A DNA stretch of 64,000 bases. Origin: Streptomyces sp. NBC_00224 (lineage in GTDB: Bacteria; Actinomycetota; Actinomycetes; Streptomycetales; Streptomycetaceae). The DNA is taken from assembly GCF_041435195.1 (NCBI RefSeq), contig NZ_CP108106.1, forward strand, positions 2,170,001 through 2,234,000. The letters are read 5' to 3'. Position 1 is the stretch's first letter. Every line of letters starts with the position of its first letter. The position numbers were made by a program, and so were the translations under genes. Below the pieces are notes generated by a model. That model was not told where the DNA came from and did no database searches. It saw nothing but the letters and a program-made list of their open reading frames with translations. Of the stretch, positions 1 to 9,688 are shown piece by piece.

Positions 1-1
1 C

Positions 2-262
2 GATCTACTGGAGGTCGCGGACCCGCTCACGCACCTGCTGGCGTCGTGGAGCCTGGAGCGGGCGCGCGACGCGGCCTGGTCGTCGGCCCGGTTGCTGTGG
101 AGGCTGCGGGAACTTCCCGACCTGTCCCGGGAGTTCAGGGAGCGGATGGACGCGGGTGTCGGCCTGGTGGGGCGGTGCCTGCTGACGCCTTACGCAGGCC
201 CTTCTTCGGCACGAGGAGTTCACTCATGGCAATCCGGCTCGGACTCGGCCTTCCGCAGATGA
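2..262 (+). CDS. DUF5995-family protein, C-terminal part only
   Basis: The reading frame is open from the left edge of the window and ends with TGA at 260-262. The visible C-terminal stretch has LEVADPLTHLL, then SWSLERARDAAW, then RMDAGVGLVGRCLLTP. I recognise this from memory as the end of the actinobacterial DUF5995 family, whose function is unknown. The last 25 or so residues run past the usual family end, and the frame overlaps the start of the next gene by 37 bases. The start of the gene lies outside the window. Confidence 0.6.
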   Translation, partial: DLLEVADPLTHLLASWSLERARDAAWSSARLLWRLRELPDLSREFRERMDAGVGLVGRCLLTPYAGPSSARGVHSWQSGSDSAFRR

Positions 263-1155
263 AGCAGTACGACATCGGGCGGGACATCCCCGCGGTCGCG
301 CGCGCCGCCGAGGAGTTGGGCTACGAGAGCCTGTGGGTGTTCGAGCGGGTGATCTTCCCCACGCCCACGACCCAGGGGCTGTACGGAATACCGGACCTGC
401 CCTGGCCGGACTCCTACCGGTCGGTGGCCGACCCGCTGGTCTCGCTCACCCTCGCGGCGGCGGCCACCGAGCGGGCGCGCCTGGGCACGAGCGTGCTCGT
501 GGCGCCGTTGCACGTGCCGTTCCAGCTGGCCCGCTCGCTCGCCTCGCTGGACGCGGCGAGCGGCGGCCGGGTGCTCGCGGGGATCGGCACGGGCTGGTCC
601 CTCGACGAGTACGCGGCGGCGGCCGTGGCACCGTTCGAGAAGCGCGGCGAGCTGCTCGACGAGACGCTGGACGTGTTCGCGGCGGTCTGGGGCCCGGACC
701 CGGTCGCGTACGAGGGCGAGTTGACCACCATCGCCCCCTCCGAGGTCGGCCCCAAACCGGCCCGGCCGATCCCGGTGTACCTCGCGGCGGCGGGCCCGAG
801 GGCGGTCCGCCGTGTGGTGGACCGGGCGGACGGCTGGATGCCGGTTGCCCAGGGCGCGGACCAGCTCGCCACGGCGTGGACGGGGCTGCGGGAGCTCGCC
901 GCCGAGCGCGGCCGGGAGCGCGCGATAGAGGTGTGCGTCCGCGTGAACGCGCGGTACACCCCGAAGCCGTACGAGGGCGACGGGCGCCCGCCGTTCGCCG
1001 GGAGCGCCGCGCAGATAGTCGAGGACCTGGTGGCCCATGCCCACGAGGGCATAGGCGAGTTCCTGCTCGACCTCCAGGGCGCCACGCGCGACGCGGAGGA
1101 GCTGACGGACGTGGCGGCGGAGGTGTACGGGCTGGCGCGCGCGGCGGGGCTGTAA
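226..1155 (+). CDS. LLM-class F420-dependent oxidoreductase
   Basis: This 309-residue protein is a luciferase-like monooxygenase fold (TIM barrel) of the kind that uses coenzyme F420 in actinobacteria. It begins MAIRLGLGLPQ and has the barrel segments expected of the family, including the LGTSVLVAPLH strand, the GGRVLAGIGTGW loop and the PIPVYLAAAGPRAVRR strand. The ATG at 226 is chosen because GAGGAG at 213-218 precedes it; an in-frame upstream extension to 46 lacks family similarity. The substrate cannot be told from sequence. It overlaps the end of the DUF5995 frame and converges on the DavB-like gene, with a hairpin terminator between. Confidence 0.85.
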   Translation: MAIRLGLGLPQMKQYDIGRDIPAVARAAEELGYESLWVFERVIFPTPTTQGLYGIPDLPWPDSYRSVADPLVSLTLAAAATERARLGTSVLVAPLHVPFQLARSLASLDAASGGRVLAGIGTGWSLDEYAAAAVAPFEKRGELLDETLDVFAAVWGPDPVAYEGELTTIAPSEVGPKPARPIPVYLAAAGPRAVRRVVDRADGWMPVAQGADQLATAWTGLRELAAERGRERAIEVCVRVNARYTPKPYEGDGRPPFAGSAAQIVEDLVAHAHEGIGEFLLDLQGATRDAEELTDVAAEVYGLARAAGL

Positions 1156-1162
1156 CCGGAAA

Positions 1163-1192
1163 GGGGCCCGGGGGCAAAAGCCCCCGAGCCCC
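1163..1192. terminator. Bidirectional hairpin between convergent genes
   Basis: Two G/C-rich arms, GGGGC at 1163-1167 with CGGGGGC at 1169-1175, pair with GCCCCCG at 1180-1186 and GCCCC at 1188-1192, leaving a single C.A mismatch and an AAAA loop. It sits between the converging LLM and monooxygenase genes. Confidence 0.7.
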
Positions 1193-1222
1193 TCGCCGTC
1201 AACAGGCGTCAGTCAACTGCCG

Positions 1223-2917
1223 TCAGTCCTCCGGCAGCTCGACCGGCGCGATCTCGTCGTACAGGTCGCCCGGGCCCGGGTTGGTGCCGTCCGTCGCGCC
1301 GCCCAGGTGGTGCATGACGCCCCACACGGCGTTCAGGGCGGTCTGCACCGCGCCCTCGGCCCAGCCCGCCGTCCAGGAGATGTCGTCGCCCGCGAGGAAG
1401 ATGCCCCGCTTGTCCTCGGGCAGCGAGTCCTGCATGAAGTGCGTGAACAGACGGCGCTGGTAGCGGTAGTGGCCCGGCAGGTTCGCCTTGAAGGCGCCCA
1501 TGAAGTAGGGCTCGTTCTCCCACGACACGGTCACCGGGTTGCCGATGATGTGCCCCCGGATGTCGACCTTCGGGTAGATCTCGCCGAGCGACTTGAGCAT
1601 GACCTCCATGCGCTCGTTCGCCGACAGCGGCAGCCACTTCAGGCTGTCGTCGCACCAGGTGTAGGAGAGGCAGATGACGGCGGGCTGGTCCGGCCCGTTG
1701 TCCAGGAGGTAGGTGCCTCGGGTCATCCGGTCGGTGAGCGTCATCGACATGACGTCCCGGCCGGTCTCCTCGTCCTTGTCCAGCCAGAACGGCCGGTCCA
1801 CCGGCACGAAGAGCTTGGAGCTCTCCATGTAGTGGGTGCGCTCCATCGCCGTCCAGTGGTCGATCGGGAAGAGCGAGTCGTCGCACGCGATCTTGGAGAG
1901 CAGCATCCAGGACTGCGCGGTGAAGATCGCCGCGCGGTAGGTGCGGATGTCGCCGGACGCGTCGGTCACGGTGATCCGGTTGCCCGCGGTGCGGGTCAGA
2001 CGGGTCACCGCCGGGCGCGGCGCGCCCTCGTGCAGCGAGGAGAGCGAGGTGCCCTGCGCCCAGTGCACGATCTTCTCCGGCTCGCGCTCCCACAGCCGCA
2101 GCGGCAGCTGCTGGGAGCCGCCGACGATGCCGCGGTGGTGGTCGTCCGCCTCGGTGTAGACGACGCGCAGGATCTCCAGGATGGAGTTGGGGAAGTCGGT
2201 GTCCCAGCCGCCGGTGCCGAAGCCGACCTGGCCGAAGATCTCGCGGTGGCGGAAGGACTTGAAGGCCTCCGACTTGCAGAGGAACCCGTAGAAGGTCTCG
2301 TCGTCGAGCTTCTCGACGAGCTTGGCCCAGATCTCGCGGATGCGCGGGACGTCCCGCTCGCGCATCGCCGTGTTCATGTCGGAGAAGTCGGCGCCCTCGT
2401 CCAGACAGGCGTTCCAAGCGGCGGACACGTCGCGGTAGACCTGCGGCAGGTCGGCGATGGTCTCGGCGTAGTGCGTCTCGCCCTTGAGGTCGACGACCGT
2501 CGAGGGGGTGGACTCGGCGAGCGGGTTCGGGAACGGCTCGGTGACCAGGCCGACGAGGTCGATGTAGTGCTGGAGCGCCGTCGAGGAGGGCGGGAAGCGC
2601 ATCGCGCCCATCTCGGCGGTCAGACCGTCCGTGCCGGGCCCGTCGAACTCGACGGTGCGCAGCCGCCCGCCGATCTGGTCGGCCTCGTACACGACGGGCT
2701 TGAGGCCCATCTTCATCAGCTCGTACGCGGAGATGATGCCGGACAGACCGCCGCCGATGACGGCGACCTCGGTGCCGTGCTCGGTCGCGGGTATCTGACC
2801 GAGCCCGGCCGGGTGGGCCAGGAAGTCGTCGTACGCGTAGGGGAAGTCCGGACCGAACATGGTGATCGGCGGCTGGCCGTCGGTGTGCGGGACAGCGGTG
2901 GGCACCGTGGACGTCAT
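1223..2917 (-). CDS. davB: Flavin monoamine oxidase, DavB-like (lysine 2-monooxygenase type)
   Basis: This 564-residue flavoprotein has the dinucleotide-binding motif VAVIGGGLSG at residues 51-60, the GGRLRT FAD segment, and a C-terminal GIFLAGDDISWTAGWAEGA block. By recollection the whole length resembles Pseudomonas putida DavB (about 560 residues): shared landmarks include FGPDFPYAYDD, AYELMKMGLKPVVYEA, FGQVGFGTGGWDTDFPN and HFMQDSLPEDKRGIFLAG. DavB oxidatively decarboxylates L-lysine to 5-aminovaleramide. The gene lies 66 bases downstream of a nitrilase-family gene of DavA size, which fits the two-step route. Close relatives act on other amino acids (tryptophan or phenylalanine 2-monooxygenase), so the substrate is inferred. 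Confidence 0.75.
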   Translation of the reverse strand: MTSTVPTAVPHTDGQPPITMFGPDFPYAYDDFLAHPAGLGQIPATEHGTEVAVIGGGLSGIISAYELMKMGLKPVVYEADQIGGRLRTVEFDGPGTDGLTAEMGAMRFPPSSTALQHYIDLVGLVTEPFPNPLAESTPSTVVDLKGETHYAETIADLPQVYRDVSAAWNACLDEGADFSDMNTAMRERDVPRIREIWAKLVEKLDDETFYGFLCKSEAFKSFRHREIFGQVGFGTGGWDTDFPNSILEILRVVYTEADDHHRGIVGGSQQLPLRLWEREPEKIVHWAQGTSLSSLHEGAPRPAVTRLTRTAGNRITVTDASGDIRTYRAAIFTAQSWMLLSKIACDDSLFPIDHWTAMERTHYMESSKLFVPVDRPFWLDKDEETGRDVMSMTLTDRMTRGTYLLDNGPDQPAVICLSYTWCDDSLKWLPLSANERMEVMLKSLGEIYPKVDIRGHIIGNPVTVSWENEPYFMGAFKANLPGHYRYQRRLFTHFMQDSLPEDKRGIFLAGDDISWTAGWAEGAVQTALNAVWGVMHHLGGATDGTNPGPGDLYDEIAPVELPED

Positions 2918-2983
2918 GGGGTACGGACTCCTTGCGCGGTACGAGCGGTACGAGGGGGGTGGGGGCGGCCGGAAGGGTCCGGG

Positions 2984-3781
2984 TCAGACGAGGGAGGTGT
3001 AGAGGCCGGGGCGGCGGTCCCGCAGATACGGGTTGTTCGCGCGCGAGGCGGCCAGGAACTCGGGGTCGGCGTCACCGACGACCAGCTCGGCCTCGCGGCC
3101 CGCGCGGGCCCGGGCGGTGCCGTCGGGCCCGGCCAGGCAGCTCAGCCCGACGAACTCGAACTCGCCCTCGGGGCCGGTCCGGTTGACGTACGCGATGTAC
3201 ATCTGGTTCTCGAAGGCGCGCACCGGCACCACGGACTCGGCGACGAACTGGAAGGGGTGCATCTGCGCGGTGGGCACCAGGAGGAGGTCGGTGCCGGCCA
3301 GCGCGTGCGCCCGGACGTTCTCGGGGAACTCCACGTCGTAGCAGATCATCATCCCCAGCCGCAGCCCGTGCAGCTCGGCCTGGACGACCTGCTGGTCGCC
3401 GGGGGTGAACCACTCCTGCTCGAAGCAGCCGAAGAGGTGGGTCTTGCGGTAGTTCGCCAGGCGCTGCCCGCCGGCGTCGATGAGCTGCGCCGAGTTGTAG
3501 ACGGTCTCGCCGTCCCGCTCCGGGTAGCCGTAGAGGACCGCGAGCCCGTGCCGCACCGCGATCTCGGCGACGGCCTGCGCCCCGGGACCGTCGGCGGCCT
3601 CGGCGAGCTTGGGCACGTCGTCCCCGATGGCGTAGCCGGTGAGGAACATCTCGGGGCAGACGAGGAGCCCGGCCCCGGTCGCCGCGGCCCGGCCCGCCGC
3701 CTCGTCCAGCACCTTCAGGTTCGCGGCGACGTCACCCGGACGGCCGGAGCTCTGAAGCAGGGCGGTGCGCAGCGGCGGCAT
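2984..3781 (-). CDS. davA: Carbon-nitrogen hydrolase, DavA-like (5-aminovaleramidase type)
   Basis: This 265-residue nitrilase-superfamily amidase carries the catalytic triad Glu44 (CPEMFLTGY), Lys113 (YRKTHLFG) and Cys147 (MMICYDVEFPE). P. putida DavA is of the same size and hydrolyses 5-aminovaleramide to 5-aminovalerate. The ATG at 3781 is chosen because the triad spacing and total length then match the family; longer in-frame extensions add only low-complexity sequence. It is the first gene of a two-gene operon with the DavB-like oxidase. A possible promoter on the minus strand (TTGTCC at 3848-3853) lies next to an array of TTGCG boxes. Confidence 0.75.
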   Translation of the reverse strand: MPPLRTALLQSSGRPGDVAANLKVLDEAAGRAAATGAGLLVCPEMFLTGYAIGDDVPKLAEAADGPGAQAVAEIAVRHGLAVLYGYPERDGETVYNSAQLIDAGGQRLANYRKTHLFGCFEQEWFTPGDQQVVQAELHGLRLGMMICYDVEFPENVRAHALAGTDLLLVPTAQMHPFQFVAESVVPVRAFENQMYIAYVNRTGPEGEFEFVGLSCLAGPDGTARARAGREAELVVGDADPEFLAASRANNPYLRDRRPGLYTSLV

Positions 3782-3863
3782 GGCAGACCTCGGGGGCGTG
3801 AGGGGGTGAGGGGGTCGCATATGACGGTACGTTCCGGCCTTCGGCCCGGACAAGGCGCGACCG

Positions 3864-3921
3864 TTGCGCGCCGGAGGATGATTCATTGCGCGTCGGGGGC
3901 CCTCGACGGTGATTCGTTGCG
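3864..3921. promoter_or_regulatory. Three-box TTGCG array upstream of the davAB-like operon
   Basis: TTGCGC at 3864-3869, TTGCGC at 3886-3891 and TTGCG at 3917-3921 are spaced 22 and 31 bases apart. The sequence flanking the middle box (ATGATTCATTGCGC) and the other boxes is echoed in a second array at 6821-6877. It lies in the 313-base gap between davA and the divergent secreted-protein gene. I infer an operator, probably for the AsnC-type regulator encoded nearby. Confidence 0.5.
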
Positions 3922-4094
3922 TGGCGTTGACGTGGCCCTTACGCCTCGGGGTGTACCCGAGGGCCCGCTCCCCCGCCGTACGGCGGAGGCGGTCCCTCCT
4001 CGGGTGCGATGCGGCGGGCCCGGCAGCGGCGGGAAGCTGAGTGTGCCCGGAGGAACCGGGCGCCGCGCAGCACGACCGCTTCGGAGGACCCGCA

Positions 4095-4661
4095 ATGAAC
4101 CGTCCCGCCCTCTCCCGCCCCCGTACCCGCACCCTGGCGCTGGCCGCGGCCCTGCTGATCGGCGCGGGCGCCGCCGGGTCGGCGGTCGCCTCCGACAACG
4201 GGGCCGGGCCGGACGCGCCGCGCGAGGCGGCCGCCCTGACGGGCACGGCCAAGCTCTACCGCCCGGCCGGTGACGACATCACCTTCTCCTTCGACGCGCA
4301 TCTGGCGGCGAAGGACAACAAGGACCCGGAGAAGGCGTTCGGCACCTTCAGCTTCCGGCACGTCTTCCCGGACGGCCGGACCGGTACGGCCAAGGCGAAG
4401 GTCGACTGCCTGATCACCGGCGGCAAGGTCGCGGTGGTGACGGGGATCGTCACCGAGAGCGACACCCCGTTCAAGGGCAAGCGCGTCGGTGTCTCGGTCA
4501 ACGACCAGGGCACACACGACCGGCTCGGCTACAGCTGGATCGGCTCGGAGGACGAGGCGACCAAGAAGCTGCCGAAGTGCATGAGCGCCGCCCCCTTCGA
4601 GAAGGTCAAGGCGGGCACGGGCGACTTCCACGTGCTGCCGTGGCAGGTCCCGTACAACTAG
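4095..4661 (+). CDS. Secreted protein of unknown function
   Basis: This 188-residue protein begins with a signal peptide: an Arg-rich n-region, a hydrophobic run ending GAGAAGSAVAS, and a plausible cleavage site after AVA near residue 33. There is no lipobox. The mature part has two cysteines (VDCLITGG and KKLPKCMS) that could form a disulfide. I do not recognise a family. The ATG at 4095 follows GGAGGA at 4083-4088. Its stop codon TAG forms part of a CTAG that abuts a MITE-like end sequence. Confidence 0.7.
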   Translation: MNRPALSRPRTRTLALAAALLIGAGAAGSAVASDNGAGPDAPREAAALTGTAKLYRPAGDDITFSFDAHLAAKDNKDPEKAFGTFSFRHVFPDGRTGTAKAKVDCLITGGKVAVVTGIVTESDTPFKGKRVGVSVNDQGTHDRLGYSWIGSEDEATKKLPKCMSAAPFEKVKAGTGDFHVLPWQVPYN

Positions 4662-4683
4662 GACCTGTCCGGCGGATCCGGTC
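4658..4683. repeat. Solo MITE-end-like sequence
   Basis: CTAG at 4658-4661 followed by GACCTGTCCGGCGGATCCGGTC matches the terminal repeat of the element at 60173-60357 with two mismatches over 22 bases. It fills the 20-base gap between two convergent genes. No second terminus is seen nearby, so this looks like a relic or a minimal end. Confidence 0.55.
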
Positions 4684-5137
4684 AGGCGGGCGAGCCCGAC
4701 GAGAACCGCCTGAGCAGCGGAGAGAGCACCAGGACGGACTTCGTCCGCTCCACGTACGGCTCGCCCGCGATCCGTTCGAGGACCCGCTCGAAGTGGCGCA
4801 TGTCCGAGGCGAAGACCTGGACGATCGCGTCCGCCTCACCGGTGACGGTGGAGGCGGACGCGACCTCGGGGTACCGCTCCAGGCCGCGCCTGATGGCGTC
4901 GGGCGAGGTGTTGCGGCGGCAGTAGATCTCGATGAAGCCCTCGGTCTCCCAGCCGAGCGCCGCGGGGTCCACCCGGACGGTGAATCCGGTGATGGCCCCC
5001 TCGGCGCGCAGCCGGTCCACGCGCCGCTTCACGGCGGGCGCGGACAAGCCGATCAGCGAGCCGATGTCGGCGTAGGAGCGGCGGGCGTCTTCAGCGAGCG
5101 CGTGGACGATGCGCTCGTCGAGGTCATTGAGTCGCAC
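4682..5137 (-). CDS. Lrp/AsnC-family transcriptional regulator
   Basis: This 151-residue protein has an N-terminal winged helix-turn-helix (DERIVHALAEDARRSYADIGSLIGLSAPAVKRRVDRL, residues about 5-40, quoted here only by landmarks SYADIG and SAPAVKRRV) and a C-terminal RAM ligand-binding domain with the typical VTGEADAIVQVFASD segment. Length fits the family. It lies 10 bases downstream of the APC permease gene and is almost certainly co-transcribed with it, which suggests that it senses an amino acid moved by that permease. It is also the obvious candidate for binding the paired TTGCG arrays. Confidence 0.88.
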   Translation of the reverse strand: MRLNDLDERIVHALAEDARRSYADIGSLIGLSAPAVKRRVDRLRAEGAITGFTVRVDPAALGWETEGFIEIYCRRNTSPDAIRRGLERYPEVASASTVTGEADAIVQVFASDMRHFERVLERIAGEPYVERTKSVLVLSPLLRRFSSGSPA

Positions 5138-5147
5138 TGCGGGTGGA

Positions 5148-6632
5148 TCACTTCTCTGCGGATGCGGTCTCCGTGGCCGTGGCCAGTCGGGAGCGGCGGA
5201 TGCCGTATCCGAAGTAGATCACGAGACCGACGGCCATCCAGACTCCGAACACGGTCCAGGTGGACGTACCGAGGCCCTTCATCATGTAGATGCAGAAGAA
5301 GAAGCCGAGGATCGGGCAGACCCAGCCGAGCGGGGCGCGGAAGCTGCGCGGCATGTCCGGGCGGGTCTTGCGCAGGACGATGACGGCCACGTTGACCAGC
5401 GCGAAGGCGAAGAGCGTGCCGATGCTGGTGGCGTCGACGAGGTCGCCGAGCGGGATGGCCGCGGCGAGCACACCGCAGAAGAGCGACACGATGACCGTGT
5501 TGGCGCGGGGGGTGCCGGTCTTCGGGTTGACCTTGCCGAAGACCTTGGGGACCAGGCCGTCGCGGGACATCGAGAACAGGATGCGGGTCTGGCCGTACAG
5601 CACGGTCAGCACCACGCTGGCGATGGAGATGACGGCACCGGCGGCGAGCAGCGTGCCCCAGAAGGTCTGGCCGCTGACGTCGTTCATGATCGCGGCGAGG
5701 GTCGCCTCGCTGCCCTCGAAGGTGCTCCACTTGCGGGCGCCCACGGCGACGGCGGCGACCAGGACGTACAGCGCGGTGACGATGATCAGCGAGAGCATGA
5801 TCGCGCGCGGCAGGTCGCGCTGCGGGTTCTTGGCCTCCTCACCGGCGGTGGAGGCGGCGTCGAAGCCGATGTAGGAGAAGAAGAGCGAGGAGCCCGCGGC
5901 GCTGACACCGGCCATGCCCAGCGGCATGAAGTCGGAGTAGTTGCCGGACTTGAAGCCCATGATGCCGATCGAGCAGAAGAGCACCAGGGTGACGATCTTC
6001 ACCGCGACCATGATGGTGTTCGCGCGGGCCGACTCGCGGGCGCCGCCGAGCAGGAACACCATCGCGAGCAGCACGACGATCAGCGCGGGCAGGTTGAATA
6101 TCCCGCCGTCGCCGGGCGGCGCGGAGAGCGCGTCCGGGATGGTGACGCCGATGGTCCCGTCCAGGAGCTCGTTGAGGTACTGGCCCCAGCCCACGGCCAC
6201 GGCCGCGACCGAGACGCCGTACTCCAGGATCAGACACCAGCCGCAGATCCAGGCGACGAGTTCGCCCAGCGTTGCGTACGCGTACGAGTACGAGGAGCCC
6301 GCGACGGGGATGGAGCCCGCCAACTCGGCGTAGGAGAGCGCGGAGAACAGCGCGGTGAGTCCGGCGAGGACGAACGACAGGGTGACCGCCGGTCCGGCCT
6401 CGGGAACGGCCTCGCCCAGGACGACGAAGATCCCGGTGCCGAGCGTGGCGCCGATGCTGATCATCGTCAGCTGCCACATGCCGAGGGTGCGGCGCAGAGT
6501 GCCGCCCTCGCCCTTGCCACCCTCGGCGACCAGCAGTTCTACCGGCTTGCGGCGCAACAGCGGGTTGCCGGGCCGCCGACCCCCGTCGACCGGTGCTGCT
6601 GCGGTGGGGGGCGCTGTGCCGTGGTCCAACAC
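5148..6632 (-). CDS. APC-superfamily amino acid permease
   Basis: This 494-residue integral membrane protein has about 12-13 hydrophobic segments starting with the signature GIGATLGTGIFVVLG-like stretch (seen as SIGATLGTGIF) and a later FFSYIGFDAASTAGEEAKNP segment, which is the conserved cytoplasmic motif of the cationic amino acid transporter branch. The GTG at 6632 is preferred because AAGGAG lies about 9 bases upstream and a longer frame adds only non-family residues. Relatives of this branch often carry cationic amino acids, which would fit the neighbouring lysine-type catabolic genes; that substrate is inferred. Confidence 0.85.
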   Translation of the reverse strand: MLDHGTAPPTAAAPVDGGRRPGNPLLRRKPVELLVAEGGKGEGGTLRRTLGMWQLTMISIGATLGTGIFVVLGEAVPEAGPAVTLSFVLAGLTALFSALSYAELAGSIPVAGSSYSYAYATLGELVAWICGWCLILEYGVSVAAVAVGWGQYLNELLDGTIGVTIPDALSAPPGDGGIFNLPALIVVLLAMVFLLGGARESARANTIMVAVKIVTLVLFCSIGIMGFKSGNYSDFMPLGMAGVSAAGSSLFFSYIGFDAASTAGEEAKNPQRDLPRAIMLSLIIVTALYVLVAAVAVGARKWSTFEGSEATLAAIMNDVSGQTFWGTLLAAGAVISIASVVLTVLYGQTRILFSMSRDGLVPKVFGKVNPKTGTPRANTVIVSLFCGVLAAAIPLGDLVDATSIGTLFAFALVNVAVIVLRKTRPDMPRSFRAPLGWVCPILGFFFCIYMMKGLGTSTWTVFGVWMAVGLVIYFGYGIRRSRLATATETASAEK

Positions 6633-6820
6633 TTCAGTGGGCTCCTTGTCGCTGCCTTCGGAAGCCGACGACCGCGACGGTCCGGCCCTTCCCGCACGAA
6701 GGGGAAATCCGGGCATGACTGAGCACACCGTGGCCGGTACCGCCGAGCAGGCGGTCGCCGCCACTCCACGTATCGCGAGAAGAGTAAAGGGTTCCGCTTC
6801 CCGCTCGTAATGCAGCAACC

Positions 6821-6877
6821 TTGCGCATCGGCGAATGATCATTGCGCACAAGGGCGACGGATGGGTGTTTGTTGCGC
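6821..6877. promoter_or_regulatory. Three-box TTGCGC array upstream of the permease-asnC operon
   Basis: TTGCGC occurs at 6821-6826, 6842-6847 and 6872-6877, spaced 21 and 30 bases. The middle box has the same AATGATCATTGCGC context as the middle box of the array at 3864-3921, and the boxes follow in the same order. It lies in the 359-base gap between the permease gene and the divergent SGNH hydrolase gene, where I see nothing else of note. I infer a shared operator. Confidence 0.5.
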
Positions 6878-6991
6878 ATCAGCGTTCGATCCGTGCGTGA
6901 ACGGTGCGCGCGGCCCCTGCGCGGCGGGGTAGGAGTGAGGTCCCCGACACCCCTCCCGGCCCGCTCGGGCACCCCGCGATCGGAGGCACCG

Positions 6992-7975
6992 ATGACCTGG
7001 CTGGACCCGGATCCGTTTCTGCGCGGAGTGGCATGGCGGGACGCGAGGGGCCGGCCGGTGCGCGCCGACCCCGACGACCTGGCCCGGCTGCCCTGGGACA
7101 CGGCGGAACGAGCCGGGCTGCCGATCGGGGTGCGGCTCGAATTCGCTGCTGACGGCGCGTCGGCCGTGGAGATCCGCTACCGCGCCGAGGTGCCCGCGCC
7201 CACCGAGAGGATGCGCGCGCTCGCCCACACCTTCGCACTCTGGGCGGACGGCCGCCGCGTCCACGAGACGGCCGTGGCACCGGCCGAGGAGGCGGTGGCC
7301 GTACTCCGACTCCCGCCCGGCGGCGGCCCGTTCACGGTCCATCCGCCGCAGGACCGCTCGCCCCGGATCCTCGCCGTGCGCGGGGTCGGCGGCACGCTCG
7401 CGCCCGCGCCGCGCGGGCCGCGCTGGCTGGTACACGGCGACTCGATCACCGAGGGCTGGTGGTCGACGCGCCCCGCCCACGCCTGGCCCGCCGCGGCCGG
7501 GCGCACGCTCGGCCTGGACACCGTCAACCTTGGTTACGCGGGTGCCGCGCGCGGCGAACTCGCCACCGCCGAACAGCTCGCGTCCCTGCCCGCCGACGTC
7601 CTGACCCTGGCGTTCGGCACCAACTGCTGGTCGGGCGTGCCGAGTTCGGCGCCGCTGCTGTACGAGACGACGCGCGCGTTCCTCACCCTGGTGCGCCGGG
7701 GCCACCCGCACACCCCGCTCCTACTGCTCTCCCCGCTACTGCGTCCGGCCGCCGAACGGACACCGAACGCCCTGGGCGCCACCCTGAGCGCCCTGCGCGC
7801 CGCGATGGAGGCGGCGGCCCAGGACCGCGCCACAGACGGCGACAGCCACCTTCACGTGCTTCCTGGCCGGAACCTGCTGACCGAGGCCGACCTGGCAGAC
7901 GGCCTGCACCCGAACGACGGAGGCCACGAGAAGATCGCGGGGGCGGTGGCAGAAACCCTGAGGCCCCACATATAA
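6992..7975 (+). CDS. SGNH/GDSL-family hydrolase
   Basis: This 327-residue protein has an N-terminal beta-sandwich-like region and a C-terminal SGNH hydrolase domain. The nucleophile is Ser151 in HGDSITEG; the oxyanion Gly lies in NLGYAGAARGE; the block III Asn is in FGTNCWSG; and Asp303 and His306 in DGLHPNDGGH complete the triad. The fold order resembles carbohydrate esterases of the CE2/CE3 type, but the substrate is not evident. There is no signal peptide. The ATG at 6992 follows GGAGG at 6982-6986. A strong terminator follows the stop codon. Confidence 0.82.
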   Translation: MTWLDPDPFLRGVAWRDARGRPVRADPDDLARLPWDTAERAGLPIGVRLEFAADGASAVEIRYRAEVPAPTERMRALAHTFALWADGRRVHETAVAPAEEAVAVLRLPPGGGPFTVHPPQDRSPRILAVRGVGGTLAPAPRGPRWLVHGDSITEGWWSTRPAHAWPAAAGRTLGLDTVNLGYAGAARGELATAEQLASLPADVLTLAFGTNCWSGVPSSAPLLYETTRAFLTLVRRGHPHTPLLLLSPLLRPAAERTPNALGATLSALRAAMEAAAQDRATDGDSHLHVLPGRNLLTEADLADGLHPNDGGHEKIAGAVAETLRPHI

Positions 7976-8018
7976 GAAGGGTCGCCCCCCGCGCGTGGCG
8001 CGGGGGGCGACCCTTCTT
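7974..8018. terminator. 21-bp perfect hairpin terminator
   Basis: Positions 7974-7994 and 7998-8018 form a perfect 21-bp inverted repeat with a GTG loop, starting inside the stop codon region of the SGNH hydrolase gene and ending CCCTTCTT. It can serve both this gene and the convergent guaB1. Confidence 0.9.
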
Positions 8019-8020
8019 GG

Positions 8021-8087
8021 GGGCGCGGGGCTGTGACATCGTGCGGCTCCGCCGCGTGGGCGCGACCAGCCACAACCGGCCCGCAGA
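8021..8087 (+). repeat. Dispersed Streptomyces intergenic repeat, copy 1
   Basis: A stretch containing GCTGTGACATCGTGCGGCTC then CGCCGCGTGGGCGCGACC and CAGCCACAACC. A near-identical inverted copy lies at 47395-47462, and its core recurs in the bldD leader at 44363-44393. Shorter relatives occur at 14570-14612 and 51887-51923. The core contains the palindrome GCGGCTCCGCCGC. Confidence 0.7.
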
Positions 8088-8108
8088 CGAAACACTGCCC
8101 CAGGAGCG

Positions 8109-9656
<1,548 letters not shown>

Positions 9657-9688
9657 TCATCCAGGGCTTGGACGACCCGCTGGTGGGA

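Noticed and set aside
1307..4273. A 988-codon open frame on the plus strand opposite the davB/davA-like genes
   Set aside because: High GC at third positions keeps antisense frames open. The sequence is Arg/Gly/Val-rich low complexity with no family features, and the minus-strand genes are clear.
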